A program made the position numbers and the translations under genes. The notes below the pieces were generated by a model. The model did no database searches, was not told the origin of the DNA, and saw only the letters and a program-made list of their open reading frames with translations. DNA of 64,000 nt from Maratus speciosus. Its lineage: Eukaryota; Arthropoda; Arachnida; Araneae; Salticidae. Location: NCBI GenBank assembly GCA_963932465.1, contig OZ010795.1, positions 524,463,451 to 524,527,450 of the forward strand. Reading direction: 5' to 3'. Of the stretch, positions 12,653 through 24,327 are shown in pieces (positions within the stretch are counted from its first letter, which is position 1; every line of letters starts with the position of its first letter).

Positions 12653-12849
12653 CAGAGTTCGTGCGCTTCAAGGACTTTCCAGGAACTTTTACCAGAATTT
12701 AAGTTTAAGTTCTTAAGAATTTAAGAACTAATATTTGCCTTATTTAATGTAAAAAATTTCTACCTTGAGATATAGCGACCAGTACGTTAAGCAGTTGCTA
12801 GTACTAAAACACCTAAAATCCCCTGAATCCCCTGATGCGTACGAACCCG
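12653..12849. mobile_element. hAT-like MITE, degenerate copy
   Basis: The ends are imperfect inverted repeats: CAGAGTTCGTGCGCTTCAAG on the left, and CGGGTTCGTACGCATCAGGG when the right end is reverse-complemented. They resemble the ends of the element at 24,144-24,321. The element is about 197 bp and encodes nothing. No clean target duplication is visible. Confidence 0.5.
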
Positions 12850-13699
12850 AACTAACTAAAATTTATATATGTATCAAATATATAATTGATTAAAATATGT
12901 AATATATATAAAAATTTCCTTTAAAATTAATGATGAAATTTAATGTCATTTGATGTATCTATGGAGATGTTTTAATATATAGAATGTCACTAAATATTTT
13001 TATGTTTTAAAAAGTTCTTTTATTTCTTTATTTTGTTAAATAAATTTATTGTTGTTATGCATGATAATTATGTACATTTATATTAAGTATTAGCCCAGGA
13101 ATAAAAAAAAAAAGTCTTTTAAAATACAACAACAAAATATCCCTTATAATACGGTTGTTCTTACAATGTTAATGTACGGATTAATGTTTTTTAAAAATTT
13201 TATAAATGGCGTATTAACTATTATATGTTTCTATGCGGAAGTGTTACATTTAAATAAATCAATATATTAAGTTATTTTCTAAATTTTATTTTTTTAACAT
13301 ACCTGTAATTTCTAACTTTAGAGTAATCTTCAAAATTCCTCAACGATTATCTAAATAAATTCGAGATAAAGACGAAAATGGGAATATACGCAAGGAATAC
13401 ATACAGGAAATAACTCCAGAGAGAATGATATTTTGTATTGGAAAATAAGTACATTTTCTTACTGACATACAATTTTGAAATGAAATTTCCGATCGTGTTT
13501 AAAAATTTAAAAAAAAAAAAAAAGTTAAAAATGTTCTCGCAAAATATTGTGTCCCGTGAAACATGTTGAAATGAAAAATAAAGGACCGCTATTCAGGAAC
13601 AAAAAATAAAACGTAAATATTTATGTTACATATTCTGCTTTAATTATTAGTATTAATATCTCGAATATATAGGAGGTCTAATTTTTCTTTTATTTATTC
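12850..13699. other. AT-rich non-coding stretch
   Basis: No feature can be supported. Short A runs occur near 13,105 and 13,510. Confidence 0.45.
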
Positions 13700-13960
13700 T
13701 AACCGATGACCAGGCCTCTCCTGCTGGGTTGCCACAGCTTAACGGGTTTGGTACCTGGCATTCGGGCGGGTGACCGCCTAATCGCCGCATAGCGGCAATA
13801 ATCCAGACAATCATTGCTTCGATCGTCATCCTATCTGCAGTGCCTATTCCTCGTTTGTGTATACTATGTTTTGCCGGTTACTTAACGTTATATGCTGTTG
13901 TTTGGCACCTGGACACGGCTACTTAAGTTGGTCTCGTAATTTAGAACCTTGATAAGATGA
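13700..13960 (+). repeat. GC-richer island, possible 5S-like SINE remnant
   Basis: This 260-bp patch is clearly richer in G and C than its surroundings. GGGTGACCGCCT at 13,768-13,779 matches the conserved box C region of animal 5S rRNA. A GGTACCTGG block just upstream resembles the 5S intermediate element, with extra bases between them. That suggests a 5S-derived (SINE3-like) or 5S pseudogene remnant, but the match is short and unproven. Confidence 0.3.
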
Positions 13961-15024
13961 CGAGATCTAATATTTCCTTAAATTTTGAATGGAAACTTTA
14001 TTTTTGGAAAACACCGGGTTGCAATTTCACACCCTGAAACTTTTCAAATCTTTTGTTTTGAGTTAGTGTCAGAAGAGTTTTTTTCCAGCAACTCAGTATA
14101 TTCAGTCTGACACAGGGAGAAAATGTTTGCATTTCGAATTACTAGATACATAAATTGTATCACAGAAAGAAAACAATATAGTGTTCCTAACGACTTTTCT
14201 TGAACAGCGTGTCGTCTTTCTTTCGGCAGTTCCAATTTTTTAAATACATTTCATATAGTTCTTTGCCTACGTATCATTTATTTTTTGAGATTCCGATTGT
14301 ATTTTTAAATATTTTCACAATATCGTAGAGTTTAAATTTCCCATTATATGAAACATCTGTAATATTTGGTGCTACTCCCATTTCAAACGCATTGATGTCA
14401 GGTATATATTGGTAGATTAATAATAAAATAATCTAGTAATATGTGTTATCCTAATGTAGTGATAACGCCATCGACATTTAATAGCAAATATTGAAAATTT
14501 GTTTTGCTCTTCTTCTCTGTAAGACAGACGTCAAAAACATGAAAAAATATGAAAAATGCTATTTTAAAAAGTATATTTAAACAATTTTATTTTACATTTT
14601 GGAACTGTTTTGAAATTAGGTGTTTCTGATAACATTTTAAGTAAGATCGCAGAAGTACAAAAACTTTAGAGCTACACAAAATTGTAACTTTAGTGCATTA
14701 AAAATCTCCAATCTGAAATTTAAATGTCATTCGCACTTAAACAATATATTAATAACTTTAAATAAATAATAAATAATTAACCATTTTACTGTCATATAAT
14801 AACAGAAGAAAGTTTAAAAAAAAAGCTTTAAAGTTAGATGTTTTAAAGATATTTTTAAAATCTTATATATACTAAAAATTAAAGTTATTAATTATAAGTT
14901 TATTTATTAATTATAATAACTAATAATTATAGAGATATTTACATGGGAAATTATATGGGAGAATAAATTCCATACCATAATTCAGATTTAAGAGCTTTAC
15001 AAATTTAATTATAATGCTTATGAA
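13961..15024. other. AT-rich non-coding stretch
   Basis: No feature can be supported. The frame open at 14,044-14,235 on the minus strand shows no known motif. Confidence 0.45.
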
Positions 15025-15175
15025 TCACATCTCCTTGGTTAGCGAAATAAGTTTAAATGAGTTTCAAAATTAAGTCAAAATTAAACGTAAAATATTATGT
15101 CGAATAACAATAAATCATATCTCAAGAGCGATGATTTGTTCCCGCTTGATAGAATTTGTGACGAAATGCTGTGAC
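15025..15175 (+). repeat. Dispersed repeat family C, copy 1
   Basis: It aligns with 32,170-32,295 through the chain TTGGTTAGC.AAATA.GTTTAAAT, GTCAAAATT.AA, and AAATATT.TGTCGAATA. Neither copy is coding. Confidence 0.45.
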
Positions 15176-15950
15176 ATTTAATCTTGAGGGAAAAGCTAGA
15201 TTTATTAATTTTAAGTTTGAAAAGTGTAGTCAAAAGCAGAAAAGGATACAATATTTATATAGATGTGTAAGCTCATATTTTTTAAATTAATTTTATTTTG
15301 CATGGAAATTTTGCATAGTATGAATGAAATTCTCGTGTGAAATGATGGATTATTATTATTATTTTATCTTTAAATGTAAAAATTTGTAAATATTAAATTT
15401 CCTAATACATTTTGTATTTCATTTGTTCATTTCTTATTGATTTAAACAATATATAACACAAATACGTCTATATTTCTATCTGTATATTTCTATCTGCTGA
15501 TCAAAAATTGAAATTTGTTTAAAGAAAATGTGAAATTCATATTTGCGCTGATCGTGTATTTCATGATACATAATTGTTTATTCACAGGAATGTACAAAAA
15601 GGAGGATTACGAAAATAAGATCTTCTCACAGTCAAAATCTTATGATTATATGTACTAATGTATATCAAACATAGAAGATTCTGTTCAATTTCAATTTCAT
15701 CAGACATTACAAAAGTTGAAAATGAATATAACTTAAAATTTAAAATAATGTGTCTTTTTTATCTTACGACATCATGAGTTGTTTAAAATCGAACGTTAAT
15801 AATTAATTTTTTTTTTTCAAATTTAGTTCTTCTTGGCATTACGTTAGTTTTAATTGAACATAACAAACATTATCTTTGGTTTATTTATAAGTTCTCTTTG
15901 GATTGCATACATTCCTTGAAGAAATTTTGTTTATACAGAAATTTTAGAAG
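15176..15950. other. AT-rich non-coding stretch
   Basis: No feature can be supported. Confidence 0.4.
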
Positions 15951-16142
15951 CTACTTCAAAAATTGAATCTGAATTTTAATAAAACCATCTCTAAATTCCG
16001 GGCTGTCTAAAGTTGCTGAAGCTTTGGTAACTAGTTGAATATATCTTTCAAGAGCCCGTAAATAAGGAAAATTTGCGATACGCAAGCAAGGTTGTTTCGG
16101 ACAAAGTAGCGTTGCTTCCGTCTCATCATCGTCATTGTCCAA
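15951..16142 (-). CDS. Short hypothetical frame, possible exon remnant
   Basis: A 63-codon minus-strand frame begins with an acidic run (DNDDDETEAT). It continues with less AT-biased sequence such as CLRIANFPYLRALERYIQLV. An overlapping second frame (16,031-16,318) also stays open. I recognise no domain. The lower AT content relative to neighbours is the only reason to list it. It could be a decayed exon or chance. Confidence 0.15.
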   Translation of the reverse strand: MDNDDDETEATLLCPKQPCLRIANFPYLRALERYIQLVTKASATLDSPEFRDGFIKIQIQFLK

Positions 16143-16442
16143 TTAATCATTTCAAAATATTGTTCTGAAAAAACTTTTAGTTTGGGAGAATAAAAAAGGT
16201 AGTATACACTGCTCTGAATGATGTATCTAACTTTCATGATAAGTTGCACTTCGAAATTACGAATATGTTTCCTTTCACTGCGCAGCGTGTCTAGTTTTAT
16301 GTATTCCGAGTATCCCAAGTACGTATTTCTCTAGATAATATCAAATATATTTTTTCTTATTTCTCTCATAAGAAGGGGCTCTTTGTGTTAATTTCATTTA
16401 TATGTCTGGTGCCATGTGTGACATTTTTAACTTCGGACAACG

Positions 16443-16661
16443 ATGAAGTCTTCTAAGAGATTTATCAACTCATTTTTGTCTCAATTTACAGCATATAGAT
16501 GTAAAATTCTATTCACTGTTGTCAATCACTTTGCGTTTTGCCTGGAGATTGATTTGCCAAAGTGGATGGAAAATTACCCTATGACAAGGCCAGACGAATT
16601 TCAAAGATATATTTTTGATCAGTACTCAACAGATCAAAGTTATCATTTGCGAAGAGAATAA
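16443..16661 (+). CDS. Short hypothetical frame, possible terminal exon
   Basis: A 72-codon plus-strand frame includes ILFTVVNHFAFCLEIDLPKW and DEFQRYIFDQYSTD, then stops at TAA. A T-rich tract ending in TTTACAG at about 16,482-16,491 could be a splice acceptor, which would make the rest a terminal exon. No domain is recognised and no upstream exon is visible. It lies divergently from the hypothetical frame at 15,951. Confidence 0.2.
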   Translation: MKSSKRFINSFLSQFTAYRCKILFTVVNHFAFCLEIDLPKWMENYPMTRPDEFQRYIFDQYSTDQSYHLRRE

Positions 16662-16887
16662 AAAGGTGTAAATATTTATTTCAAGGACTGTATAAAAAAA
16701 TATTAGAATTTAAAGTTCATTGTTTGGTTGATGATGGTATTTAAATGGTCTACTCACAATATATGACCTTCGCATCCTTCTCGTTTTGCTTTTTGAATTT
16801 GAAATACGCAAGCAAATGTTAGCTGTCAAAGCACTGTTGTTGATGTGGAAATAAAACAGTAGAGAATAAACATTTTTTTTTTTTTTC

Positions 16888-17029
16888 AAATTGGTAAAGA
16901 GTGCTAGCGAAACGTGTAAAATGTTGCAGAAAGACTATGGTGATGATGCATTATCACATTATTGAATTGTTGAATGGTTTCGATGTTTTCGCGAAGGTCG
17001 TGAAAACGTCCAACATGATCTGCACACAA
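16888..17029 (+). pseudogene. mariner-type transposase, N-terminal HTH fragment
   Basis: The frame reads ASETCKMLQKDYGDDALS, then a TGA at 16,963-16,965, then VEWFRCFREGRENVQHD. This matches the mariner transposase helix-turn-helix domain (HTH_48 type), whose usual pattern is 'TY.ML...YGD.ALS...VFEWFKRFREGRE'. The domain binds the element's inverted repeats. Only about 47 codons are recognisable. The catalytic DD34D part is absent or decayed beyond recognition, and no inverted repeats are seen at the edges. This is a dead fragment. Confidence 0.75.
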
Positions 17030-18779
17030 AATGATCGAAACCGCTGCTTATCAATATCTAATTTGTGAGTTAGTACTCAAATAGTCATCCGGCGATCATA
17101 TACCGCAAGGTCTCAGACTTTCTTAATTGCTTCAATCTTATATAAGGCTACCGGTCATCCAGTGTTCGGACCACTGGATATTTTGATACATTGTACTTAA
17201 AAACAGTAAATAAACTTTCATGTAAAATTAGCGTAAATTACTGATTGGATTTATAATCTTTTATGATAACCAAAATAATATAATTATCTTTTCAGATGAT
17301 TATTGAAATTTTATGAATTTTTAGTAATGTTTGTGTTGAATGTAGTATATGTGAACCCCCCCCCCCCCTACCCCTCAAATAGCAAGATCTATACGCATTA
17401 AGAATGAATAAGGTTGACATAAGGCCGTTTTTCTTTCGCTCCAAATAAAAATAGCTTCATACTTATATATTCATAAAACAATAATGATTGAATTAGGAGA
17501 TTTTTATTACTACATATTGCATTTTCAACAGTTGAAATGTGCAATTTAAAAACACTTTCTTTATTTTGTTCAACGTAATTGTTTATAACATATCTGTTAT
17601 TTAATATTAATGCAGGTAATTAGCAAATGAAGGCACTATTTTAAAGAATGGAAAATATAGATTTTTTTTTCAAAAATCAGAATAAATCGAAATGTATAGT
17701 ACCTTTGTATTTGATTGTAGAACTTCAGCCTTGTTGCGAAATCGCTGAATTAAAAAATCAGTAATCTCTGCAGACTTGCTTCGAAAAGTGGATTAAAATT
17801 ACTTAAATAATAAAGATTCGTGTCTCATAATGAATACGATTAAACTTGGTGTTTTAATATTTTAATAGCACAGAATAAGATTCAGATTTCATCGACTACG
17901 AGCATTCAGAATTAAAACATCAAATATTCGATTACTTTCTCGCAGAAAATGCGAATACAGAAGCAAATAAAATTATCTAACAGAGAAAAAAAGTAATGAT
18001 TAGTATGCATGTACGCAAGAAAAATAAATATTAAGATTTTAGAAATTAAAAATGAATTAAAAAGAATATTATTTACAAACAATTAAAAGTCTGTTTAAAA
18101 GAAGTCAATTGCTTTGATGAAAAGAATATTGTTTACTGCTGTCATCTGTTAGGAATTGGGTCTAAAAAGATCTTTGAGAATTATACAATGGCCTTATAGC
18201 ACACACTATAGCACACACTATGTAAGTGAATTTTAATGGGTGTTTTGTTTAAAAAAAACAATGTTCAAAATTCAAAGTGATAAGTGTATTCGTGAATTAA
18301 TATTTTAACAATATGTATCAATCTCTTAATCTAACAAAATTCAAAATTTTAATGCTGTTAAAATACATTTTATTGTGATTTGAACATTTAAAATGGCTTT
18401 AGTTGTTACAGGTTCCTTATAACGTTTTCTACATTTATAATAGAACTATAAATTGTTTGTATTCGAAAAATCAATAAATAATTTTTATGGAACAATGAAA
18501 AGTACTAAAGTTTCTTTATTAAGAAATGAACATCCATCTTTCATTTCAAGGAAATAATTAAATAAGAAATTTTATGTACTATTTTATGTTTTAAAAATTA
18601 ATTTATATTATTGAAACTATTCCGGAAATCATATTATTAATATTAATATAACATTTTTCTGTTAAGTATTTAATTTTAGCATTTTAATTAAGTTTACTTA
18701 ACTTTTCTACAAATGAAATAAAAGTTAATTTTCATATTTGGAACATATGCAAAAATAGTAAATTTGACTTTTCTTACTC
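17030..18779. other. AT-rich non-coding stretch
   Basis: No gene is seen. A C13 run lies at 17,356-17,368. A short direct repeat (GCACACACTATA) occurs near 18,200. Confidence 0.45.
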
Positions 18780-19145
18780 AATTCTTTAACAAAACTTGAA
18801 ATTTTATCTCGAAGTACTTTCTAGTTGTTTATCGTCCAGTAATGCAATTTTTGTGAAGGGAAAAATATTATACTCACAACTAGAGTATAAACTTTCTCTG
18901 TTTCTTAATTCAGGATAAATCTATTTTTTTAATGCCAAAGAGTTAAGAACGAAAGATCACTCTTAAAAAAAAAACTTCATTAACTCAACTCAATTTTAAT
19001 TAAGTGTATGAAATAATACATAATAAAAAGTGTGAGTAAGAAAAAAACTTTTGATAAAAAGCTTATTAAAACCTCAAATTAATCCATGATATCATATTTT
19101 ATTATCTCAAAGAATAACTAATCTTATCTAATATTGAAAAATAGA
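18780..19145 (+). repeat. Dispersed repeat family B, copy 2
   Basis: It shares 'CTTGAAATTTTATCT', 'CTTCATTAACTCA', 'TTTTAATTAAGTG', 'ATAATAAAAAG' and 'GCTTATTAAAACC' in the same order as the other family B copies. Confidence 0.45.
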
Positions 19146-19534
19146 ATTTTCCCCCTCTTACGTAGATTATATACGGGTGATTTAAAATGGTGTTTAAGGT
19201 GATTAACTCTTAACTCGCTGATTATAGAAACATAGTTTAAATAAAAAAGAGGATACAAATTAAGTGTAGCTTTTACTTTAGAATTTATTTATTAAAATGT
19301 TGTGCTTATATTAAAATACGAAAATTCATTTTTTATGTCACGATTCTTATTTCAATTTCTGTTCATATATTGCATGAATTGTGTCTTAGTTAGAAGCATA
19401 GCAAAATACACATATACACATCGGAAATAAAAATAAACAGGAAAGTGGCCAGTTAAACTGATGGCATTGAGTTCACAGGTTATTCCCATTTATTGTATGT
19501 TCTATTCTTATTTCAAAGAATAATGTCCCTCGAA

Positions 19535-19995
19535 AAATAAATTATGGGGGACTAGCATCCTCCTCCCGTTTCCACCATTTATACATAACCAATGAACCTA
19601 GAAATCAAATCAAGGAAGCTCAATATCAGAATAACCCTGTATACCAAATTTGAGGCAAATCGGATAATTCTGCATGAAAAACCCATTAAGTTAAATTAAG
19701 GGATGAGATTAGCCCTCCGTTCCAACTTTTTATGCTTAACCAATGGACCTCCAAATCTAATCAGGGAAGCACCTTATCAGAATAAATCAGTATATCAAAT
19801 TTGAAGCAAATCGGATAAGTCTGCATGAAAAATTTATTTATCTAAATTAGGGGGGATTAGACCCCATCCCCCCGTTATACTTAACTAATGAACTCCTAAA
19901 ACTAAGAAGAAAAGCGCCTTGTCAGAATGAATCTAGAAAAAATTTTGAAGCAAATCGCACATTTCTGTCAAGCATTATCGCGTTACATACATACA
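19535..19995 (+). repeat. Three-unit degenerate tandem repeat, about 150 bp
   Basis: The motifs 'AACCAATGAACCT', 'CAGAATAA.CC.GTATA.CAAATTTGA.GCAAATCGGATAA' and 'CTGCATGAAAAA' recur from about 19,588, 19,738 and 19,885. This gives a period near 150 bp. The third unit is the most diverged and is followed by CATACATACATA. Confidence 0.7.
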
Positions 19996-20932
19996 TAGTC
20001 TGCGGACACATTAGCTCTCAGTCTTTGATAGCCTGTAAGCCAAAAAAGTAACAAGTTGCTTTAAAAAATAATAACGATGTGCGGATATTAAATACATTTC
20101 GGCTGACAAAATTTGTTAAACGTTAAAAAAAAAAAAGTGAGATGAGGTTATTTTTTTAGACTGTTTAAATAGTAAAAGATGTTGAAAGATAGTTTTACTT
20201 TATGATACAATGTTTAAGAATGAAGAAGTTTAACTAAAAAGTTAATTAATAACGCTAAAAACCCTAAAAAATTAATTGAACTTACCAAGAAATGATATTT
20301 TCAAACGAAGCATTTTCAGAAATTTAAATTCTTATAAATAATAATTATACTTAAAATGATATTTTCCTTGTTACATCATGTCACTGCAGAATTTTTGTAG
20401 TTCTCCTATACATTGAAAAATGCAAAAATGAAATACTGGAAAGTTGGGATAATTTTCAAATCCAAAACCTCTTTCATTATACGCTCTGTAGGTTTTGCAA
20501 TAGTAAGAAATGCATTAAAATTATATTTATAAACCTTAAAAACTTGCTATTTTATAGAAAATATATTTCAAAAATTTTCATCACTTTCTGTGGAAAATAA
20601 TATAAGCGATTTTTGACAGAACTGCATTAACATTTTCTGCAGACCTTCATCCAATTACTTCTAATGGAAGAGAAAGAATCATGCATAATACTAAATTTTC
20701 AGATTAAATTTATAAGAATTTTAAATTTGGATATAATAGTTAAAAAAATGCAAATACCAAAATCTTAATAATCGAATAATTTATGATTTGTTTTTATGAT
20801 CTAAAAAAAGATATAAATGTATCTATATATTTATCACTCTCTGTATAGTATATTATAATTTATATGTTAAAATATATTTCTTAAATATACGACATTACAA
20901 TTCTGATATGTTTATATATATATATATAAATA
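19996..20932. other. AT-rich non-coding stretch
   Basis: No gene is seen. A (TA)n tract at about 20,912-20,929 directly precedes the Penelope-like fragment. Confidence 0.45.
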
Positions 20933-21570
20933 GAGCCATAGAATTTTGTACAAGAGAATACCTACAAGCAGAGTTACTCGCCATTAAGAAGATTGCAATA
21001 GAAAATGCCCCACCCCACCCCCCAATGTATCAATAAATTAATCTTTGACATTCAACATAGAGAGTTAACCAGAAATAGCATTAAAAATAATCTCAAGTTT
21101 TATAGCTTTAATTATATACCTCAGTTATTTGAAAGGATTAGCTATGCATTAATTATAGTATATACGTAATCGCGAAACCATCTGCCAAATTTAAAGATCT
21201 TGTACACCGGAAAATTGACCCAATCCCTAACGATGAAACTTCTGGCATATATGTAATACCTATTACAGATAAAGTAAATCAGAAAGAACTGAAATACATA
21301 GGAATGACCACTAGACAATTTAAAGACAGACGAAAAGAACATATTACAGACATAAAGTATAGCAAACCCTCTACTACTCTATCCAGATTAAATCAAAAAC
21401 AAGATATTCACATAGATTTCAGTAAAGCAAAAGTAATAGCCCGTACTTCAAATTACTACACATCAATAATCAGGGAATCATTGGAAATTTTAACTCAAAG
21501 AAAGAATGCTTGCAACGATACATTGTCCTACAACATATCCACAACAACAAGATATGGTATAGAATACTAG
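20933..21570 (+). pseudogene. Penelope-like element, RT thumb and GIY-YIG endonuclease fragment
   Basis: In order, the frames give the end of the RT (EFCTREYLQAELLAIKKIAI), the thumb/linker (ELTRNSIKNNLKFYSFNYIP), and the endonuclease (SGIYVIPITDK, then LKYIGMTTRQFKDRRKEH). GIY...YIG followed by an Arg- and His-containing helix is the GIY-YIG nuclease core. Linkage of RT to a C-terminal GIY-YIG defines Penelope-like retroelements, where the nuclease nicks target DNA. The open frame 21,304-21,570 is the C-terminal part. At least two frameshifts break the gene (near 21,030 and 21,160). The RT palm is missing, so this is a 5'-truncated dead copy. It is a different family from the copies at 3.5-6.7 kb. 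Confidence 0.8.
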
Positions 21571-21930
21571 ATATTTCTAGCGATTTTGAAACATAATCAT
21601 TTTCATTTTTTTACCACCCCCCTCCTCTCTTCCTTTGAAATAGACTGTTCCACTGATACTTAACCCCCCGACTGTCTTGGAAAAGGGCAAAATTGTAATG
21701 TTGTTTTTTCTGCATTTTGTTTTAAATGTTTAAAAAAACTATTCTTTGAACATTAAAAAAAAAAAAAAACTTAATAACGAATATGAATGCAATCCTTAGA
21801 AGAGGAAGGAATTTTCCACGAACTTTCACTCCTCTGATTTTTCCCCTGAAGACGACTGTTATAATGCAGTTAAAAGCGCTTGGGATTTTAACATCTCTGA
21901 CGGTTTTTATGTTGTAAAAACCTTTTCATG
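21571..21930 (+). other. 3' UTR of Penelope-like copy with hammerhead-like motif
   Basis: Non-coding sequence follows the endonuclease stop. At 21,846-21,880 it has CCTGAAGA, then a possible stem ACTG (21,855-21,858) paired with CAGT (21,867-21,870), then TAAAAGCGC. Hammerhead ribozymes, known in Penelope-like elements, have CUGANGA, helix II, then GAAA. Here the expected G of GAAA is changed, so it would be a decayed ribozyme. Confidence 0.4.
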
Positions 21931-24137
21931 TATTTTTGCATCTTTTAAGTAAAATTTTATCAGAATTGTAATATCGTATATTTATATGTTAATCAAGGTG
22001 AATGTGACGTTCAATAATTATAGTTTGAACAATATTTTATATTATATTTCTTAAATGCGATCATATGCTTAAATACTATATAATATTTTATTGCTTCACA
22101 TTATTAATAATTTTCTCAAATCATTTGGCTGTAACATACACATTTTACTGTCCGAGAAAAATTACAATTCATTCAGCAGTAAGTGAACTTTTTTTTTTTT
22201 TTTTTTTGGATATTTCTTTAATTAAAAAAAAAAATCTTGCTTTTAAAATTTCTAGTTTTTTATATCATTAGGAATTTTATTCCTTTTCCACATTTTTAAC
22301 ACTATTCAGGCCACTGATGCATTTATGCGTCATTTATAAAAACATCGTTAAGTAGTGTTCACGAATGTATGCGTCATTTATAAAACTATCGTTCAGAGCT
22401 GCCGACGCACTTATTCGCCATTTATTATTATTGCAATGTTATCGGTAGCGATATTAAGAAATGCTTTAAAAATTACGACATGTGCATATCAAACACCGAC
22501 CACTTGTGCATTAATATTTGCAGCATTTGCGACCTGTCCAGTTTTAATATTTAAGTAAATCATTTCGATCACAATGTCGCATCTTGCTATTTTATGAGAT
22601 ATTTTATAAGATCTTTGCTTTAATTATAGATTATGCAATAGAAAGTATCCACAAATAACGAATACAACATCTAAAACACTTAATGGCAAGTGCAGCATGA
22701 TTATAAATGTATTAAATTTCCATGCATAGAGTCATATTTTTTATTATTACGCTGAAATATTTATAGTGTTTTGCATAATTCAAAGTTATTTTCGTTACGA
22801 ACCAAAAAAAAAAAAAAAGTTTATATCGCATACTATGGAGTGTGCCTTTCTTAAACTTATATTAAAATATACTACATATTTTTATTTTACTGAATTTTGA
22901 TACTTTTATTATACGTTAACAAACATTCTCACATTCAGAGATAATTAATTCGAAATATTTAATTAAAAAAATTGGTTTTAGGCATTTGATTTTAACCTTA
23001 ATGTATTTATATTTTCATATTGATCGAAAGTTTGCGTACTTTAGAATTTTTATTGCAACACTTAATGCCATAAAATATTCACTTAAATTCCGTTAATGAA
23101 TATGTCACACATTTCGATGCTCAGTAGACGATTAATATTATTATTTTTGACATTTGCCCTACAGGGACTATTTTTAAAATATAAAATTGTATTATGTACT
23201 TTAAATGTAATCACATTTTAAAACTTCATGAAATCTAGACGTGACATTCTTCAATGTAACCCAACGCAACGTTTGCAACACAATATATACACCATATATA
23301 TATATATATAACCTTAATATAATTACAAATCATCATCTATTCCAATTATGATAATTAAATGAATAAATTAATTAATTTAGCATCTAATAATAACTGTAAC
23401 ATTATACAAAATACAGATGGAATCCTATACAAGTAATACAAATTAAGCAAAATCCACTGATTGTCAAGCACATTGCATACGATTAATCCATATAAACATA
23501 TGAAAACCCCCAAATTTTGAAAAAATAATCTATTAAAGACATAAGAAACAAAAACCAGCAAAATAATGTTGAACCATTAAACGACATATTGTAAACAAAT
23601 AATAGATCAAATGGAAGGATGTAGCCGGAAGCTTATATAGCATTTCTCTTTTTCAAGGGTAAATGAAATGCCAATAAAGCAAAAGCATAGTCGATTTCTG
23701 TAATAGAATCCAGCATTAAGCTAAAAATTAGATTCCATATGTACCCAATCGACCACCCGTCATAAAGCATAAATTTACCATGATAGATAAATTGAATTAA
23801 AAAAATATATATTAATCAATACAATATCCGTAATAATGAACAATATGAATATATAGAAACATTTAAATTTAAAAACATACCCAGCAAGAGAATTGCAATG
23901 ACCTTATAACAACTCGAACTAGTATCAAAATTAGGACAGCAAAAGTCCCGCCTAATTAATGTAACAGTTAAAATCCAATTCTTACGGTTGCAAAACATCA
24001 CAGTGTGCAGAAAAACACAACTTCTAATAAATATTATAATTATATTTAACATATACAGTATTTATAATAATAATATATATATATATATACAATATATATA
24101 TATATATATGTATGTATTCTCAGTGTTTCTTCATAAG
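21931..24137. other. AT-rich non-coding stretch
   Basis: Several short frames are open (22,065, 22,355, 23,355 and 23,816) but none shows a recognisable motif. T and A runs occur near 22,191 and 22,803. (TA)n tracts lie near 23,294 and 24,072-24,109. I see no element boundary. Confidence 0.4.
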
Positions 24138-24143
24138 TTATAC

Positions 24144-24321
24144 CAGGGGTCGTATCTATCCTGAAATTTCAGGACCAGGAAATTTTTCGGTACTAATATT
24201 TTCTTACAGAAAACCTCTTCTTAAAAATGGTGAAATTTTGCGCGTTTAACCTGATTTATTTTTGTATAAAAAAAAACACTGATTTCTGTCCTGAAAAAGT
24301 CCCTGAATCTTACGAACCCTG
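24144..24321. mobile_element. 178-bp hAT-like MITE
   Basis: The terminal inverted repeats are CAGGGGTCGTATCTATCCTG on the left and, reverse-complemented, CAGGGTTCGTAAGATTCAGG on the right. TTATAC is duplicated on both sides (24,138-24,143 and 24,322-24,327). CAGGG-type ends suggest hAT, though hAT normally duplicates 8 bp and only 6 are visible. Nothing is encoded. Confidence 0.65.
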
Positions 24322-24327
24322 TTATAC

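Noticed and set aside
23330..24052. Hydrophobic minus-strand frames resembling mitochondrial membrane proteins
   Set aside because: No conserved mitochondrial protein motif could be recognised in either genetic code, and the surrounding DNA is equally AT-rich. A nuclear mitochondrial insert is not supported.
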